DNA from: Eublepharis macularius
Lineage: Eukaryota > Chordata > Lepidosauria > Squamata > Eublepharidae
Direction: 5' to 3'
Assembly (NCBI RefSeq): GCF_028583425.1
Contig: NC_072802.1
Location: 13,091,926 to 13,155,925 of the forward strand
Length of the DNA stretch: 64,000 nucleotides
Position 1 is the stretch's first letter, and each line of letters starts with the position of its first letter. The position numbers and the translations under genes are program-made. The notes beneath the pieces are model-generated. The model was not told the DNA's origin. It worked only from the letters and a program-made list of their open reading frames with translations, and did no database searches. Shown in pieces: positions 41,885-52,266 of the stretch.

Positions 41885-42065
41885 CTTAGCCGTATCAGAT
41901 GAGGCGCAGAGACAACTGGGTTCAAATCCCCACTTTGCAGTGAAGTTTCCTGGGTGGCTATGGGACCATCACTCTCTCTGCCTCTCAGCCTAACCCCTAC
42001 TTCACAAGGTTGTTGTAAGGATAAAATAGGGAGAATGAGGTATGTGACCCTGAACTCCTTGGGAA
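41885..42065 (+). mobile_element. tRNA-headed SINE
   Basis: B box GGGTTCAAATCCCCACTTTG, TCTCAGCCTAACCCCTACTT, CACAAGGTTGTTGTAAGG and a tail AATGAGGTATGTG. Confidence 0.78.
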
Positions 42066-42069
42066 AGGT

Positions 42070-42300
42070 CAGAATTTTTTTTTTAAGTATTTGTCTTAAA
42101 AATTTATATCTTGCAATTATCAGCCAATTAAGGCTCTCGGCACCTTATAACCACAGAACATCATATAAACAGAAAAATAAGTTTAAAAGCCACATTTTAC
42201 AGTACATAACTCAAAAAAGACTTAACATTAAAGAAGAGCACAACAGAACATTTTAATCTTATAAAGACATTCAAACTGGCAGCCAGTGACAAAATAGTAT
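42070..42300 (-). mobile_element. LINE 3' tail fragment
   Basis: An AT-rich stretch (TTTATATCTTGCAATTATC, then GGCTCTCGGCACCTTATAAC) is laid out like an inverted L2-like 3' UTR. Weak. Confidence 0.35.
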
Positions 42301-42599
42301 ATAACTAGGTAAGGCTAAGAGCAAAGGAATGTACAGCATCACAAATGAAACACAAATGTTCTTGTAAGACTAGCAACCTTACCAAGCATATTGTATGTTG
42401 GTACTGTATATTTCATAGACTTCTAAATAGATTCATTCCTGCATTTAGAACTAACTGCTTTTCTGCTTTTTACACATGCACAGCAACAACTGACGAAGAG
42501 CTGGAAAAGGCATATGTAAATTCATAAGCAAAACAAGGGGAGTGCGAGTTTGCTTCACCCAGAGATACAAGCATAAGACAAAGGAGGACTTCCATTCTA

Positions 42600-42850
42600 T
42601 AACAACAACAACATTCAATTAATATACCACCCTTCAGAATAATGCTCGCTCAGAGCGGTCTACAAAGTGTGTTATTTTTATCCTCATAACAACCACCCTG
42701 TGAGGTGGGTGGGACTGAGAGAGCTCTGAGAGAGCTGTGACCGGCCCTAAGGTCACCCAGCTGGCTTCAAGCAGAAGAGTGGGAAATCAAATCTGGCTCT
42801 CCAGATTAGAGTCCTGCCACTCTTAGCCACTACACCAAACTGGCTCCCAG
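42600..42850 (-). mobile_element. tRNA-headed SINE, well preserved
   Basis: On the minus strand: GAGCCAGTTTGGTGTAGTGG, AGAGTGGCAGGACTCTAATC, a B box in GATTTGATTTCCC, GCTGGGTGACCTTAGGGC, CCCACCCACCTCACAGG and CGCTCTGAGCGAGC. Confidence 0.9.
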
Positions 42851-43995
42851 TATGTGTTTTCTAATACTCTGTGCTTGCAAGTATGTGAGCGCTCAGAGAC
42901 GAGGTTCAAGCCAAACCAGAAGTTTTAAATATATTTGCCAGACTTTGTGAGTACGTGAATTTGGAAATGTAGGATGACCACTGGCAAACTGGCTCTGACT
43001 CAGGTTCTCCAAACATTGCAAGGCAAAACATTGGGAAAGATGAGCTGTGATAGAGGAGTCTTCTTTCCTTGTCTGAATAATTCAGATTATCATCATGCAT
43101 TCCTGACGGTGTGGATTACTGAGGGAAGGATCCGTTTTCGAAATGTAAAACTACTGTAGATCCCTTTCTGGCTTGAATCCTTTCCCCTGCATTTAGTTGT
43201 TCTTTTTAAGACTTGGAGATAAAGATGTTCTGTGCAAAGCGCCTTCATGTGACCAATGCTGCTTTTGCTTCCCCATAACTGTTGTCAGCTCCAATGCTGG
43301 TTCCTCTACGCACACCACTACACAATACCCCCTGCTCCTTTCTACAACTTCTGCTACTATTAAACAGTTATATACACTACCAACAGTATGCTAGGTGTGG
43401 TACAGAGCAGAGATGGAGGCATAAAAGGAAAAGAGATGGGGAGGTAAAAATTAGGGACATAGCCCTCTTTAGTGGGACAGCCATTTTTGGTGGCTTTCCC
43501 CATTGCTGTTCTGGCTGTTGAGTCAAAGCAGCATCAACAGGGCCTCCACGTGGTGGGTTTCCCCACGTTTTCCAGGCCTCAGTCCCATTCCATTTATCAC
43601 CCATACCACCATTCATTTTTTTAAAAAATTGGTAATTGACATATCAACATAATTCTTCCCATGCTAGCTGGATATGCACCAACCTGAACCTTTAGCATCA
43701 ACCAATTATGAGTTTCTTGGTAGAAGTGAGAACAGTTCTCACTGTTGTCCTTGATCTGGAACAAGCAGATCTAGAAGGAAGTCTGGGGGAGCTGCAGCAG
43801 GCCTATCGAGGATTCATATTTCAGAGATGTCTTCCAGCCCTAATCAGTACAAAGGCAATATAGAGCTGTCTGTGTGTGTGTGTGTTGGAGAGTGGAGTTT
43901 AAGGAAGTACTTAGATCCCTGTAGCACCCGAAGCAGGCTGGGCAATGAACATGGCTCCATCTGGCACAGTTACAGAGGCACTGACATTTGCTACT
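42851..43995. other. No recognised feature
   Basis: Non-coding; a short (GT)n at 43868-43884 only. Confidence 0.5.
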
Positions 43996-44000
43996 ATTAA

Positions 44001-44110
44001 GAGCCAAGCTACAAGTGACAAATGACACTTGAACGGCAAGTGAACAGACTCACGTGTATTCCTCCCTGTTCACTTGCGCTCCACTTGCGCTCCACTCGAT
44101 CACTTGGCCC
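44001..44110. mobile_element. Family B MITE, deletion copy (B4)
   Basis: The left arm is complete (GAGCCAAGCTACAAGTGACA, AACGGCAAGTGAACAGACTC), but the right arm has shrunk to ACTTGGCCC, so the hairpin is lost. Confidence 0.8.
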
Positions 44111-44374
44111 TATGTTGCTAGGTCTTCCCACAATCAAGTGGCCTTCCCTATGGAAGCGGACACAACTCACCCTAATTAGCAGGCCCTATCTGGAGGTCTC
44201 TGCTCCTGTCCCGAGCTCCACCCCCAATTTGCCTCTCTCCAACCCAGTGGCATGCCCTCTCGCCCACTACCAAGACAGTGGTGGCACACACCCCATCGAA
44301 TGAGTATCTGGCCACACCCAGCTACAAGTATTTTCCCAACTTTGCTCTGCTTCTCTTGCCACCTCCTTTTTTTT

Positions 44375-44588
44375 AGTAATGTTAGTGGTGGCGGAGATCT
44401 GACTTATGGCAACCCCTGGTGGGGTTTTCAGGGCAAGAGGCTAACAGAAGTGGTTTGCCATTGCCTGCCTCTGCAGCCCTGGTCTTTGTTGGAGGTCTCC
44501 CATCCAATTACTAACCAAGGCAGACCCTGCTTAGCGTCTGAGATCTGATGAGATCAGGCTCTCCTGGGCTATCCAGTTCAGGGCACTC
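44375..44588 (-). mobile_element. 5S-headed SINE, complete-looking
   Basis: On the minus strand: CTGATCTCATCAGATCTCAG, GCTAAGCAGGGTCTGCC, TTGGTTAGTAATTGGATGGG and AGACCTCCAAC, then GGCAATGGCAAACCACTTCT and CCCTGAAAACCCCACC. It abuts the Penelope-like insertion. Confidence 0.92.
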
Positions 44589-44608
44589 TTGCCACCTCCT
44601 TGAAGACA

Positions 44609-45532
44609 GGAAAGGAGACAATGGGCAGCCCCAGAACCAAACTGAGAAAAACCAACAAACCGGGGGTACACAAATCTAGAAATGAGTTTAAGGTTTCAGT
44701 AATTGAACATTTGGATTGCCCACATGCTTTGGACACAGGAAAGCTATTAATGCGTTTGGAGTCCAAGTGGATTTTCCAACTACATTCTCTGACACCACAT
44801 GGATTAAATTTAGAGATCGACTTTTCATGCTTTCTATAATCCCTTACTGTAAGTTTCTGGGCTCCTGCAAGATCTCCCTCCAGCATGTAATTGGTTTAAT
44901 TAAATCATTGATTAATTCGGCCCCTTTAGTGTTATAATATTGCGGTCCGATCCACTAGCTATCAGTCCGTGAATATCTCTTTGTTATAAGCGGTGGGAGA
45001 ACGTGTCGTGTGCCTGTAATTGGATAGTGAGTACATTTTTGATTATGTCTTTTATTGTGATATGGAATGTATATACACATCTGTAATTCATTCTTCTACT
45101 CCCACAGTGCGTCCGGTCTGATTGTCTTTATGCCCAGGATGAAGTGAGTCTTTTTTACTCACGAAACGGGTTAATAACAATTTGCCTGCAAACTCCCATC
45201 GGCGTTTTTTCAAGTATTTATTCTATTTCCAGACCGTGAATGAACAACATCTTGCACAGTCTCCCCACCTACCGGCTTCTTTCATTGTATCCAACATTTG
45301 CACTTTAAAGTTTCAAATGAATTCCGGACGGTGAAGATTGATGATTTCATGTTCTAAACGGATGGACTTTGTGATTTTGTAATTGTGATGATTTGATATT
45401 CTAAACGGATGGACTTTGCATTTTGTAATTGTATTTATGATGCATGTTAAATTTACTATAGCACTTTTGCACCTTGCACTTTGGAAATATATATAATTAA
45501 TTTCTAGATTTGTGTGCCCCCGGTTTGTTGGT
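44609..45532 (+). mobile_element. Penelope-like retroelement, 3' part
   Basis: The insertion is flanked by an exact 15-bp duplication ACCTCCTTGAAGACA (about 44594-44608 and 45536-45550, give or take a few bases). The reading ALDTGKLLMRLESKWIFQLH, SLTPHGLNLEIDFSCFL is the GIY-YIG endonuclease C-terminus typical of Penelope-like elements, in which the fixed E and W are visible. A 3' UTR of about 700 bp follows and carries ACTCACGAAACGGG and a doubled block (TTCTAAACGGATGGACTTTG). The RT part is absent, so it is 5'-truncated. Confidence 0.75.
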
Positions 45533-45550
45533 TTACCTCCTTGAAGACAT

Positions 45551-46369
45551 GCAGTATCCCAACCCTGTAACCATCTCCTTAGTAACTCTTCTGCCAGACT
45601 ATGATGCCCACATCAGGATCTAAGCGTTAAACTGATTTCCTGAACTGTGTTCCACCCGTATCGCAGCAGGTCCTGCCAAACAAACGTGTGCTGAGCATTC
45701 CAGGGGTGCAAAGACGTGACCCACATTGGGACCACAGTGTGTGGGGAGCAGTTTCCTGATCTGAAATTGAGTTGAGCAGGAGTCTGAAGAGGCAGCATGG
45801 AAATATCCTAAATTAGTAAGTAAGTGACTCCAGGTAGTCGCCACTAACCCCACAGGCAAAATTACATCAGTACATGTAACTTTCCCCAGTGAGGCGAAGA
45901 GAAACTCCCTGGAGCTATTTCAGGTCAGAAAAACAGTGGGGGGGGGAGGGGGAAGGCTTAAGTGCTGTCTCCTTGCTTGTCATAGCCAGATACGAACTGG
46001 GATCCAGCAAGCCTGGAAATTTAGTTCAACAGGAACCATGGCAGACCTCTAAACAGCGTAACGTATAATTAGCCCCTCAGTCCAAGAAACCCGCAAGAGA
46101 GGAATTCTACATGGAATGATGTTTTAAATTGAATTATACACCTTGTTCAAAGACATACGTTGCACAATATACCAGTAATAAAAACCTATTTATTAACAAT
46201 ATGAAGATTCAGTGGTAAAAATATTCCTGTAATGTAGAAGTTTTAGTTATCACTAAATATTGCCATTTTAAAAATAGTCTCAAGTATGCAGTGCAACAGA
46301 ACAATTCCGCAGGGATTCATTCAGAAGTAACTGTGGTTGAGTTTCTTGGAGCTTATTCTCTGGTCTAAC
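45551..46369. other. No recognised feature
   Basis: Non-coding; nothing seen. Confidence 0.5.
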
Positions 46370-46465
46370 TGCTATACAGCACAATTTTAAGCCGTGTTGC
46401 ATACCTCTAAGTCAGCTGAAGCTAATGGGTTTAAAAGGGTTCAATTCTGCTTAGAACTGCACTGT
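46370..46465. repeat. Family-E repeat, diverged
   Basis: GCACAATTTTAAGCCGTGTT faces TCAATTCTGCTTAGAACTGC across AATGGGTTT. Confidence 0.5.
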
Positions 46466-46474
46466 GCATAATCT

Positions 46475-46580
46475 GCCTATCATTTCCTCTCAGCCTAACC
46501 TGCTTCACAAGGTTGTTGTGAGGATATATAAAGGATGGGAGAATCATTCCCTGAACTCCTTGGAAAGGCAGGATAAGTGT
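46475..46580 (+). mobile_element. tRNA SINE, 3' half
   Basis: CTCTCAGCCTAACCTGCTTC, ACAAGGTTGTTGTGAGGATA, then CTCCTTGGAAAGGCAGGATA. Confidence 0.7.
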
Positions 46581-46660
46581 GACAGACAGTCTTTATGGTG
46601 CCACAGAAGTCTTGTTTGTTTTCGTTTCAACAGACTCACACAACTGCCTCTCTGGAATTT

Positions 46661-46875
46661 AGTAAAGGGTCCAGCAGAACCTTAAAGACTAACCAACTTT
46701 ATTGTAGCATAAGCTTTTGAAAACCACAGCTCTCTTTGTCAAATGCAACTGACAAAGAGAGCTGTGGTTCTCAAAAACAAATGCTACAGTAAAGTTGGTT
46801 AGTTTTAAAGGTGCTACTGGACTCTTTACTATTTTGCAACTACAGACTAACACGGCTATCTCCTCTGGATCTATG
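46661..46875 (+). mobile_element. Hairpin element, family D copy 2
   Basis: The 215-bp element has an exact 12-bp duplication TCTCTGGAATTT (46649-46660, 46876-46887). Arms are AACCAACTTTATTGTAGCAT and its inverse. The one-sided 3' tail is CTACAGACTAACACGGCTAT, CTCCTCTGGAT. Confidence 0.88.
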
Positions 46876-47339
46876 TCTCTGGAATTTGCCACCCAAAGAT
46901 TAATCATAAGTTTTTAAAATTAAGAATATACTTGGACAGTATTGGAATACATTCCTGCACCATTAAAATTAAAGAAAAACCAGCCCTCACTGGGGTATGG
47001 ACTAGACATGGGCACGAACGGGAAAAAAAACACAAACAGGCTGTTCATTGTTCGTTGCCAACAACGAATACGAAAAAACGAATGGAAACTAACATGTCCC
47101 ATTAACGAACGTGTTCGGTGTTCATTGTTCGTTGATGCTAGAGCACCCCCCCTTAGCACTTAGAGAGCCCATATTCACAGGGAATGTGCAGCAGGCTCTC
47201 CTCCAGCCATCATCCAAGTTTGGTCAAGATTGCAGTATGGATCTCGGAGTTATACCTTCTCAAATTCAACGCCCCTAGGAAACTCCCATTCAATACAAAT
47301 GAAACCACCCTCCCCAGTTCACTTTTGCTCTGTGCGGTG

Positions 47340-47640
47340 GACCTGAAGTTTGGCCACCTCCCCTTTTTGGGGGGGGGTCTGGCCGCTGGCTGGTGGCAGC
47401 CCCCATGTGCCCACCTGCCAGGCCTCCCAGAGGGTACCTTCTGGAGGATCAGCAAGGTGGCTGATGTCTATGGCCGTCAGGCCTGGCGGGCTGGGGGAGG
47501 CGGCAGCAGGCCACCTCCCCTGTAGGAGGCATGGGGTCTGGCCGCTCTCTGGCAGCACCTTCCATGTGCCCGCCCGCCAGGCCTCCCCGAGGCTACTTTC
47601 CGCCAAGGCAGTAATGTGGGTCATGCCTGCAGCCACCGCA
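47340..47640. repeat. Doubled block in the hAT 3' region
   Basis: GGTCTGGCCGCT, CATGTGCCCACCTGCCAGGC and CTCCCAGAGG occur near 47380-47445 and again, slightly changed, at 47538-47605. Confidence 0.75.
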
Positions 47641-48085
47641 TAACCAAATGACCCAGCAACAGTCTGCAAAGAAAACCCTCCAGCAAGACATGATGGCGTG
47701 CGCGGAGGCCTTGCACACACAAACACACACCCTGGTGGGTCAGAGACACCAACACATGTCCACCAGATGGGGACATTATGGCATTGGAGCCAATGCTCTT
47801 GTCCACTTCGCGCGTGGTGCAGAGGCTGTTAGTGCACAAACACACCGGCTGGACAAGGAGCATTGGATGTTTAGGTGCATGGGATAGATAGGTCTCAACA
47901 TACAGGTGCATAGCTGTATGGGATAGGTGTATAGGATAGAGGGATGCATGGATACATGGAATACCTGTATTGGATTGACAGGAGAGACAGATACCGTGTT
48001 CAGGGATATTGGGGAGACAGGTGGATCGCATTACTATCTGCTTTATCCCGTCATCCCTCCCCACACAGAACAGACAGCAACAGCT

Positions 48086-50330
48086 TCAGAGCTGCCCCTC
48101 ATGGCCAAAACCAGCAGCACCAGGCAGCACCCACCTTCCTGCCTTGACGGAAAGGGCTGGATGTGCAGGACAGGAGAGGTTGGGAAGGGCCAGAGTGGTT
48201 CCGGACAGGGAGAAGTTTAAATAGGGACCACCAGCCCCAAGAACTGAGTGGTGATAGAGCAGTCCACACCAGTTAGAGACTTCTTTCCTGCGCAGGCAGG
48301 AAAGGCACTTCAAATAAGTGGCATAGGCTCCCACCAGCATCACCCACCTTCCTGCTTTCGTGGAAAGGACGGGGGAGGGACAGGACAGGAGAAGTCATTG
48401 GGAAGTGTTGGACTGGTTCCAGAGAGAGATAGGTTGAAAGAGGGACTGGGAACTGGCAAGATCCTGACAGTTGCGAGGCCTCATCCGAGCAACCCACTGA
48501 TGTGCTCAGCAGCAGCAGCTCACATCACCCACCTTCCTGTTTTCACAGAAAGGACGAGAGGGAGAGGAGATGTTGTTTGGAGGGGAGCGGTTCAAGAGCG
48601 GGTGAGGTTCAAAGAGGGATGGTGAACTTGTCAGGGAGACAGGATAGAGGGTTACCACTTCCTGGCTGCCTTGCGGAGCAAGACTGGGAAACACCCAAAG
48701 ATTTGGGAGCCTTCGTCTTCGAAACCCACTGATCTTGTCAGCAGCGGAAGCAGCCATCACCCGCCCTCCGTCCTTCATGGAAAGGAACGGTATGGACAGG
48801 TCAGGAGAGGTCGTTGGGGAGGGTCGGTTCCAGAGAGGGTCGGTTTCATAGAGGGATGGGGAGCTTGACAGGGAGAGGAGGACGAAGAGGACCCCAACAT
48901 CCACCGTGTCGGATTGCGCAGGCTGCTCCGGCAGAGGCTCGTCTGCCCTTCCTGTGTCGCAGCGGAGGCTGTTGCTGGCATCACCCACCTTCCTGCCTTT
49001 GCGGAAAGAACGAGGTGGGCAGGACAGGAGAGGTTGGGAGGGGTCAGAGCGGTTACAGAGAGGCAGAGGTCAAAAGAGGGAACGTCCAGGACCTTGTTGG
49101 AGAGAGGAGGACAACGGGTTGCCGCCAGCTGCATCATGGTGCAGGACTGGGAATACCCCTTCGTTGGAGACCCATGAGCTGAGAAACGCACTGAGTTGTG
49201 GGGTGGCGGCAGCAGCTGACATCACGCACCTTCCTGCCTTCACGGAAAGGATGGGGTCAGCATGGCCCGGGGAGGTTGGGAGGGGTTGGAGGCTTCCAGA
49301 GAGGGAGAGGTCGAAAGAGGGAACGTCCAAGACCTTGACGGGGAGAAGAGTACAATGGGTTGCTTGTCACAGATGCATTGCAGAGCGGGACCGGGAAGGT
49401 TCAAAGATGGCAGCCATGGCATGGTATTCCCCATGTCCGAAGGCAGCGGCAGCTGACATGACCCACCTTCCTGCCTTTGTGGACAGGACGGGACGGGAAA
49501 GACGAAAGAAGTCGTTAGGAGGAGTCCATGCGGTTCCAGAGACGGGGAGGTTGAAAGGGGGACCGGGAATTTATCAAGGATAAAAGTGGGACCAAGGCAA
49601 CATGGACGCATTGCGGAGAAGGACCGGGATAGAAGATCTCAACATCCACTGTGTTGGATTATGCAGCCTGCTCCAGGAGAGGCTTGTCCGCCCCTCCAGT
49701 CTTGAGGTGGAGGCTGTCCCAGCATCACCCACCCTCCTGCCTTCATGGAAAGGACGGGTGTTGCGGCTGGGACCCATTCCCCCCTGCTCAGAGGGGAGGG
49801 AACAGCATGAATGGAGGGCCCCATGCTCCACAAATACATGTGCAACAGCTCCTGATCTGCCCCTCATGGCCAAGAGCAGCAGCGGACAGCACCTACCTTC
49901 CTGCCTTCGCGGAAAGGGTAGGTGGGAGGCACCCATTCCCTCCCATGCCCAGAGGGGTCAGCAGGAGCCCATAGATGGGGGGCCCTGGGCTGTGTTGCCC
50001 TATCATCATCATCATCAGCAGACCTGTCCCTTGCAGCCAAAAGCGGTGGCAGCTGACATCACCCACCGTCCTGCCTTCGCGGAAAGGATGGGGTGGGCAT
50101 GACAGGAGAGGTCATTGGGAAGGGTCATTCCGGTTCCAACTGCAGACAGCGAGGATGAAAGAGAGACCGTCCGGGGAATTGTCAGCTAGAAGACAGGATG
50201 GGCAGGACAGGTTGTGGGGAGGGGTCGTATAGTTGCCATCAAGAGAGGAAGAGGTTGAAAGAGGGACCATTGGGGAACTTGTCTGGGAGAGGAGGAACAC
50301 AGGTTGCCAGCCGTGGAAGCAGCACCAAGA
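48086..50330. repeat. Long-unit tandem array inside the hAT, about ten units
   Basis: Units of about 165-265 bp share CATCACCCACCTTCCTGCC, TTCGCGGAAAGGACGGG, ACAGGAGAGGT, GGTTCCAGAGAGGGAGAGG and TTGAAAGAGGGACC. The first block recurs near 48130, 48338, 48525, 48754, 48980, 49219, 49458, 49722, 49887 and 50057. Units are diverged and of uneven length, and some share a longer second half (AACATCCACCGTGTCGGATT at 48894, again near 49638). Open frames here are short and change phase, so I do not read it as coding. Confidence 0.88.
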
Positions 50331-50991
50331 ACCAAGGAGTGCTGGAGCCCGCTGCACAGCAGCTTGGCCGAGAGCCACAGTAGACTTGGGGAGGCTCAGA
50401 GCCCAGGTAGGACCAGGTCCAAGGAGGGATGCCCAAGGAGGTTGAGGTTGACCTTCACGAAGGTCAACATGTCCACCAGGTCCAGGTGCAGACATGCACG
50501 GCGGGGACGGAGGAATTCTCCCAGGTGGGAGAACAGCCACTCGCTCCGTACGCTGGTGGGAGGGCAGGTTGTTGGTTCCCACAATGGACAGGTCCAGCTA
50601 TACGGAAGATTTTCTCGCCCGATACTCCAAGGGATTAGAGTGGGGGGGCCTCAGTGGACTCTGCCAGGTACTCTCGCACCATAGCCCCCACTGAGTCCTC
50701 CACCACGAGCAATGTGCCCACTGTGCTGCGTCCAACCATGCAGCCCACCGATGAGACCCAAAGATCAAATGGGGCCATTTGGGTGGGTCTCTCCTGGCAT
50801 GGCTCTCTTTCCAACTCCCCCCACCCCTCCTCCTCCTGCTGCTCCTCCTCCTGCTCCTCCTTCTCCACCACCCGCCCCTCACCCCTGCCCCTGCCCTCAG
50901 GCCGGCCTTCTCTTTCTGGTAAAAGAGCACTGCTTTGCAGAGCTCCTTTTTCCAGTGCAGCATCTGACCCACCCGCATGGCAATGCTACCC

Positions 50992-52266
50992 TTTTTTTTG
51001 GATGAAATTTTATTGGATGGGTTAACATACAATCAAATTAAAAGCAACTACATTTCTTTTCAGTTCCCATAAGCATATGTTCCCCACCCCTCCCCTCCCC
51101 CATTTCAATGTTGACTTCCAACAGCACTCCAACCCCCCGTTTTCTGATCCTATTTCTACACTATAATTATTAGTCTGTTACTATTGGTAAAGGTCTAAAA
51201 TATATCTTATCTTATTTAATATACTTCAAAAGACCACAATTGTCCCTTGACATCCCATTTTCTTTCTAAGTGCTTTCTCATTTTCTTCCAGTCTTTGAAA
51301 AATCCCTTTGGATCTTGATCTCTCAGTTTTCTCGTTAATTTGTCCATTTCAGCCATGTACAACAGTTTTCGTATCCATCCTTCAATTTCAGGTGTTTCTT
51401 CTCTCTTCCAGTATTGTGCATATAATATTCTTGCCACTGTTATCATATAGTACAATAATATCCTGTCATTTCTATTAACGTCTTCCAAATGTAAAGATAA
51501 CAGCAACATTTCTGGATTTTTAACAACATTATACTGGAGTATTAAAGACATCTCAGCACATATTCTAGCCCAAAAGTCTCTAGCCTTGCCACAAGTCCAC
51601 CACATATGCAATAGAGAATCTTCATGCTCCTTATATTTCCAACACTTGTTAGACAGCTGTTTATTAGCTATGGCTAATTTTTTCGGTGTTAAATACCATC
51701 TATATAACATTTTATAGCCATTCTCTTTAATACTGGTACATGTTGAAATTTTTAAGGTATTTTCCCACAATTGCTCCCATGCCTCCATCGTTATTTCATT
51801 ATTACAGTTTATCGCCCACTTTATCATTTGGACCTTGACTGTCTCATCTTCTGTAAACCACTTTAATAACAGTTTATACATTTTAGAGATTGCTTTATTA
51901 TTATCCCCTAACAAAAGTTCTTCTAACTCTGAATTTTTAGTTTTAAAACCTGTCTTCCTTTGATCTGAGTCATATAAATCCTTGATCTGTCGATATTGTA
52001 GCCAGCTGTATTTGAATGGCAATTCCTCATTTGGTTTGAGTTTTAGCTCCTTATCTTCTGTTTCTGTTAATTCTTTAAAGGTAAGCCATTCTTTTCCTTT
52101 GTATTCCAAATTCTGGTTAATCACTTCAGCTGGTACAATCCACAGTGGCTTCTCCTGATCAATGTATTTTTTATATTTCAGCCAGGTTAAAAACAAAGTT
52201 CTTCTCAAATAGTGGTATTGGAACATTGCGTCCATTTTGTGTTTATCGTACCACAAATATGCATGA
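50992..52266 (-). mobile_element. L1 LINE 3' end inserted in the hAT transposase
   Basis: A 5'-truncated L1 with poly(A) at 50992-50999 and AATAAA next to it. It is flanked by a 17-bp duplication GCATGGCAATGCTACCC / GCATGGCGATGCTACCC (50975-50991, 52267-52283) with one mismatch. It interrupts the conserved hAT reading QIKGSIAM...GQMLHWKKEL. Confidence 0.95.
51216..52256 (-). pseudogene. L1 ORF2 C-terminal 346 codons, open
   Basis: MWYDKHKMDAMFQYHYLRRT, PLWIVPAEVINQNLEYKGKE, NSELEELLLGDNNKAISKMY, RWYLTPKKLA, the Cys/His part CWKYKEHEDSLLHMWWTCGK, RILYAQYWKREETPEIEGW and the end KWDVKGQLWSFEVY. There is no internal stop. It lacks EN and RT because of 5' truncation. It is very like the copy at 33.4-34.4 kb. 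Confidence 0.93.

Noticed and set aside
47184-50102. Many frames of 60-225 codons in the hAT 3' region
   Set aside because: They are products of the tandem array in different phases; none is consistent from unit to unit.
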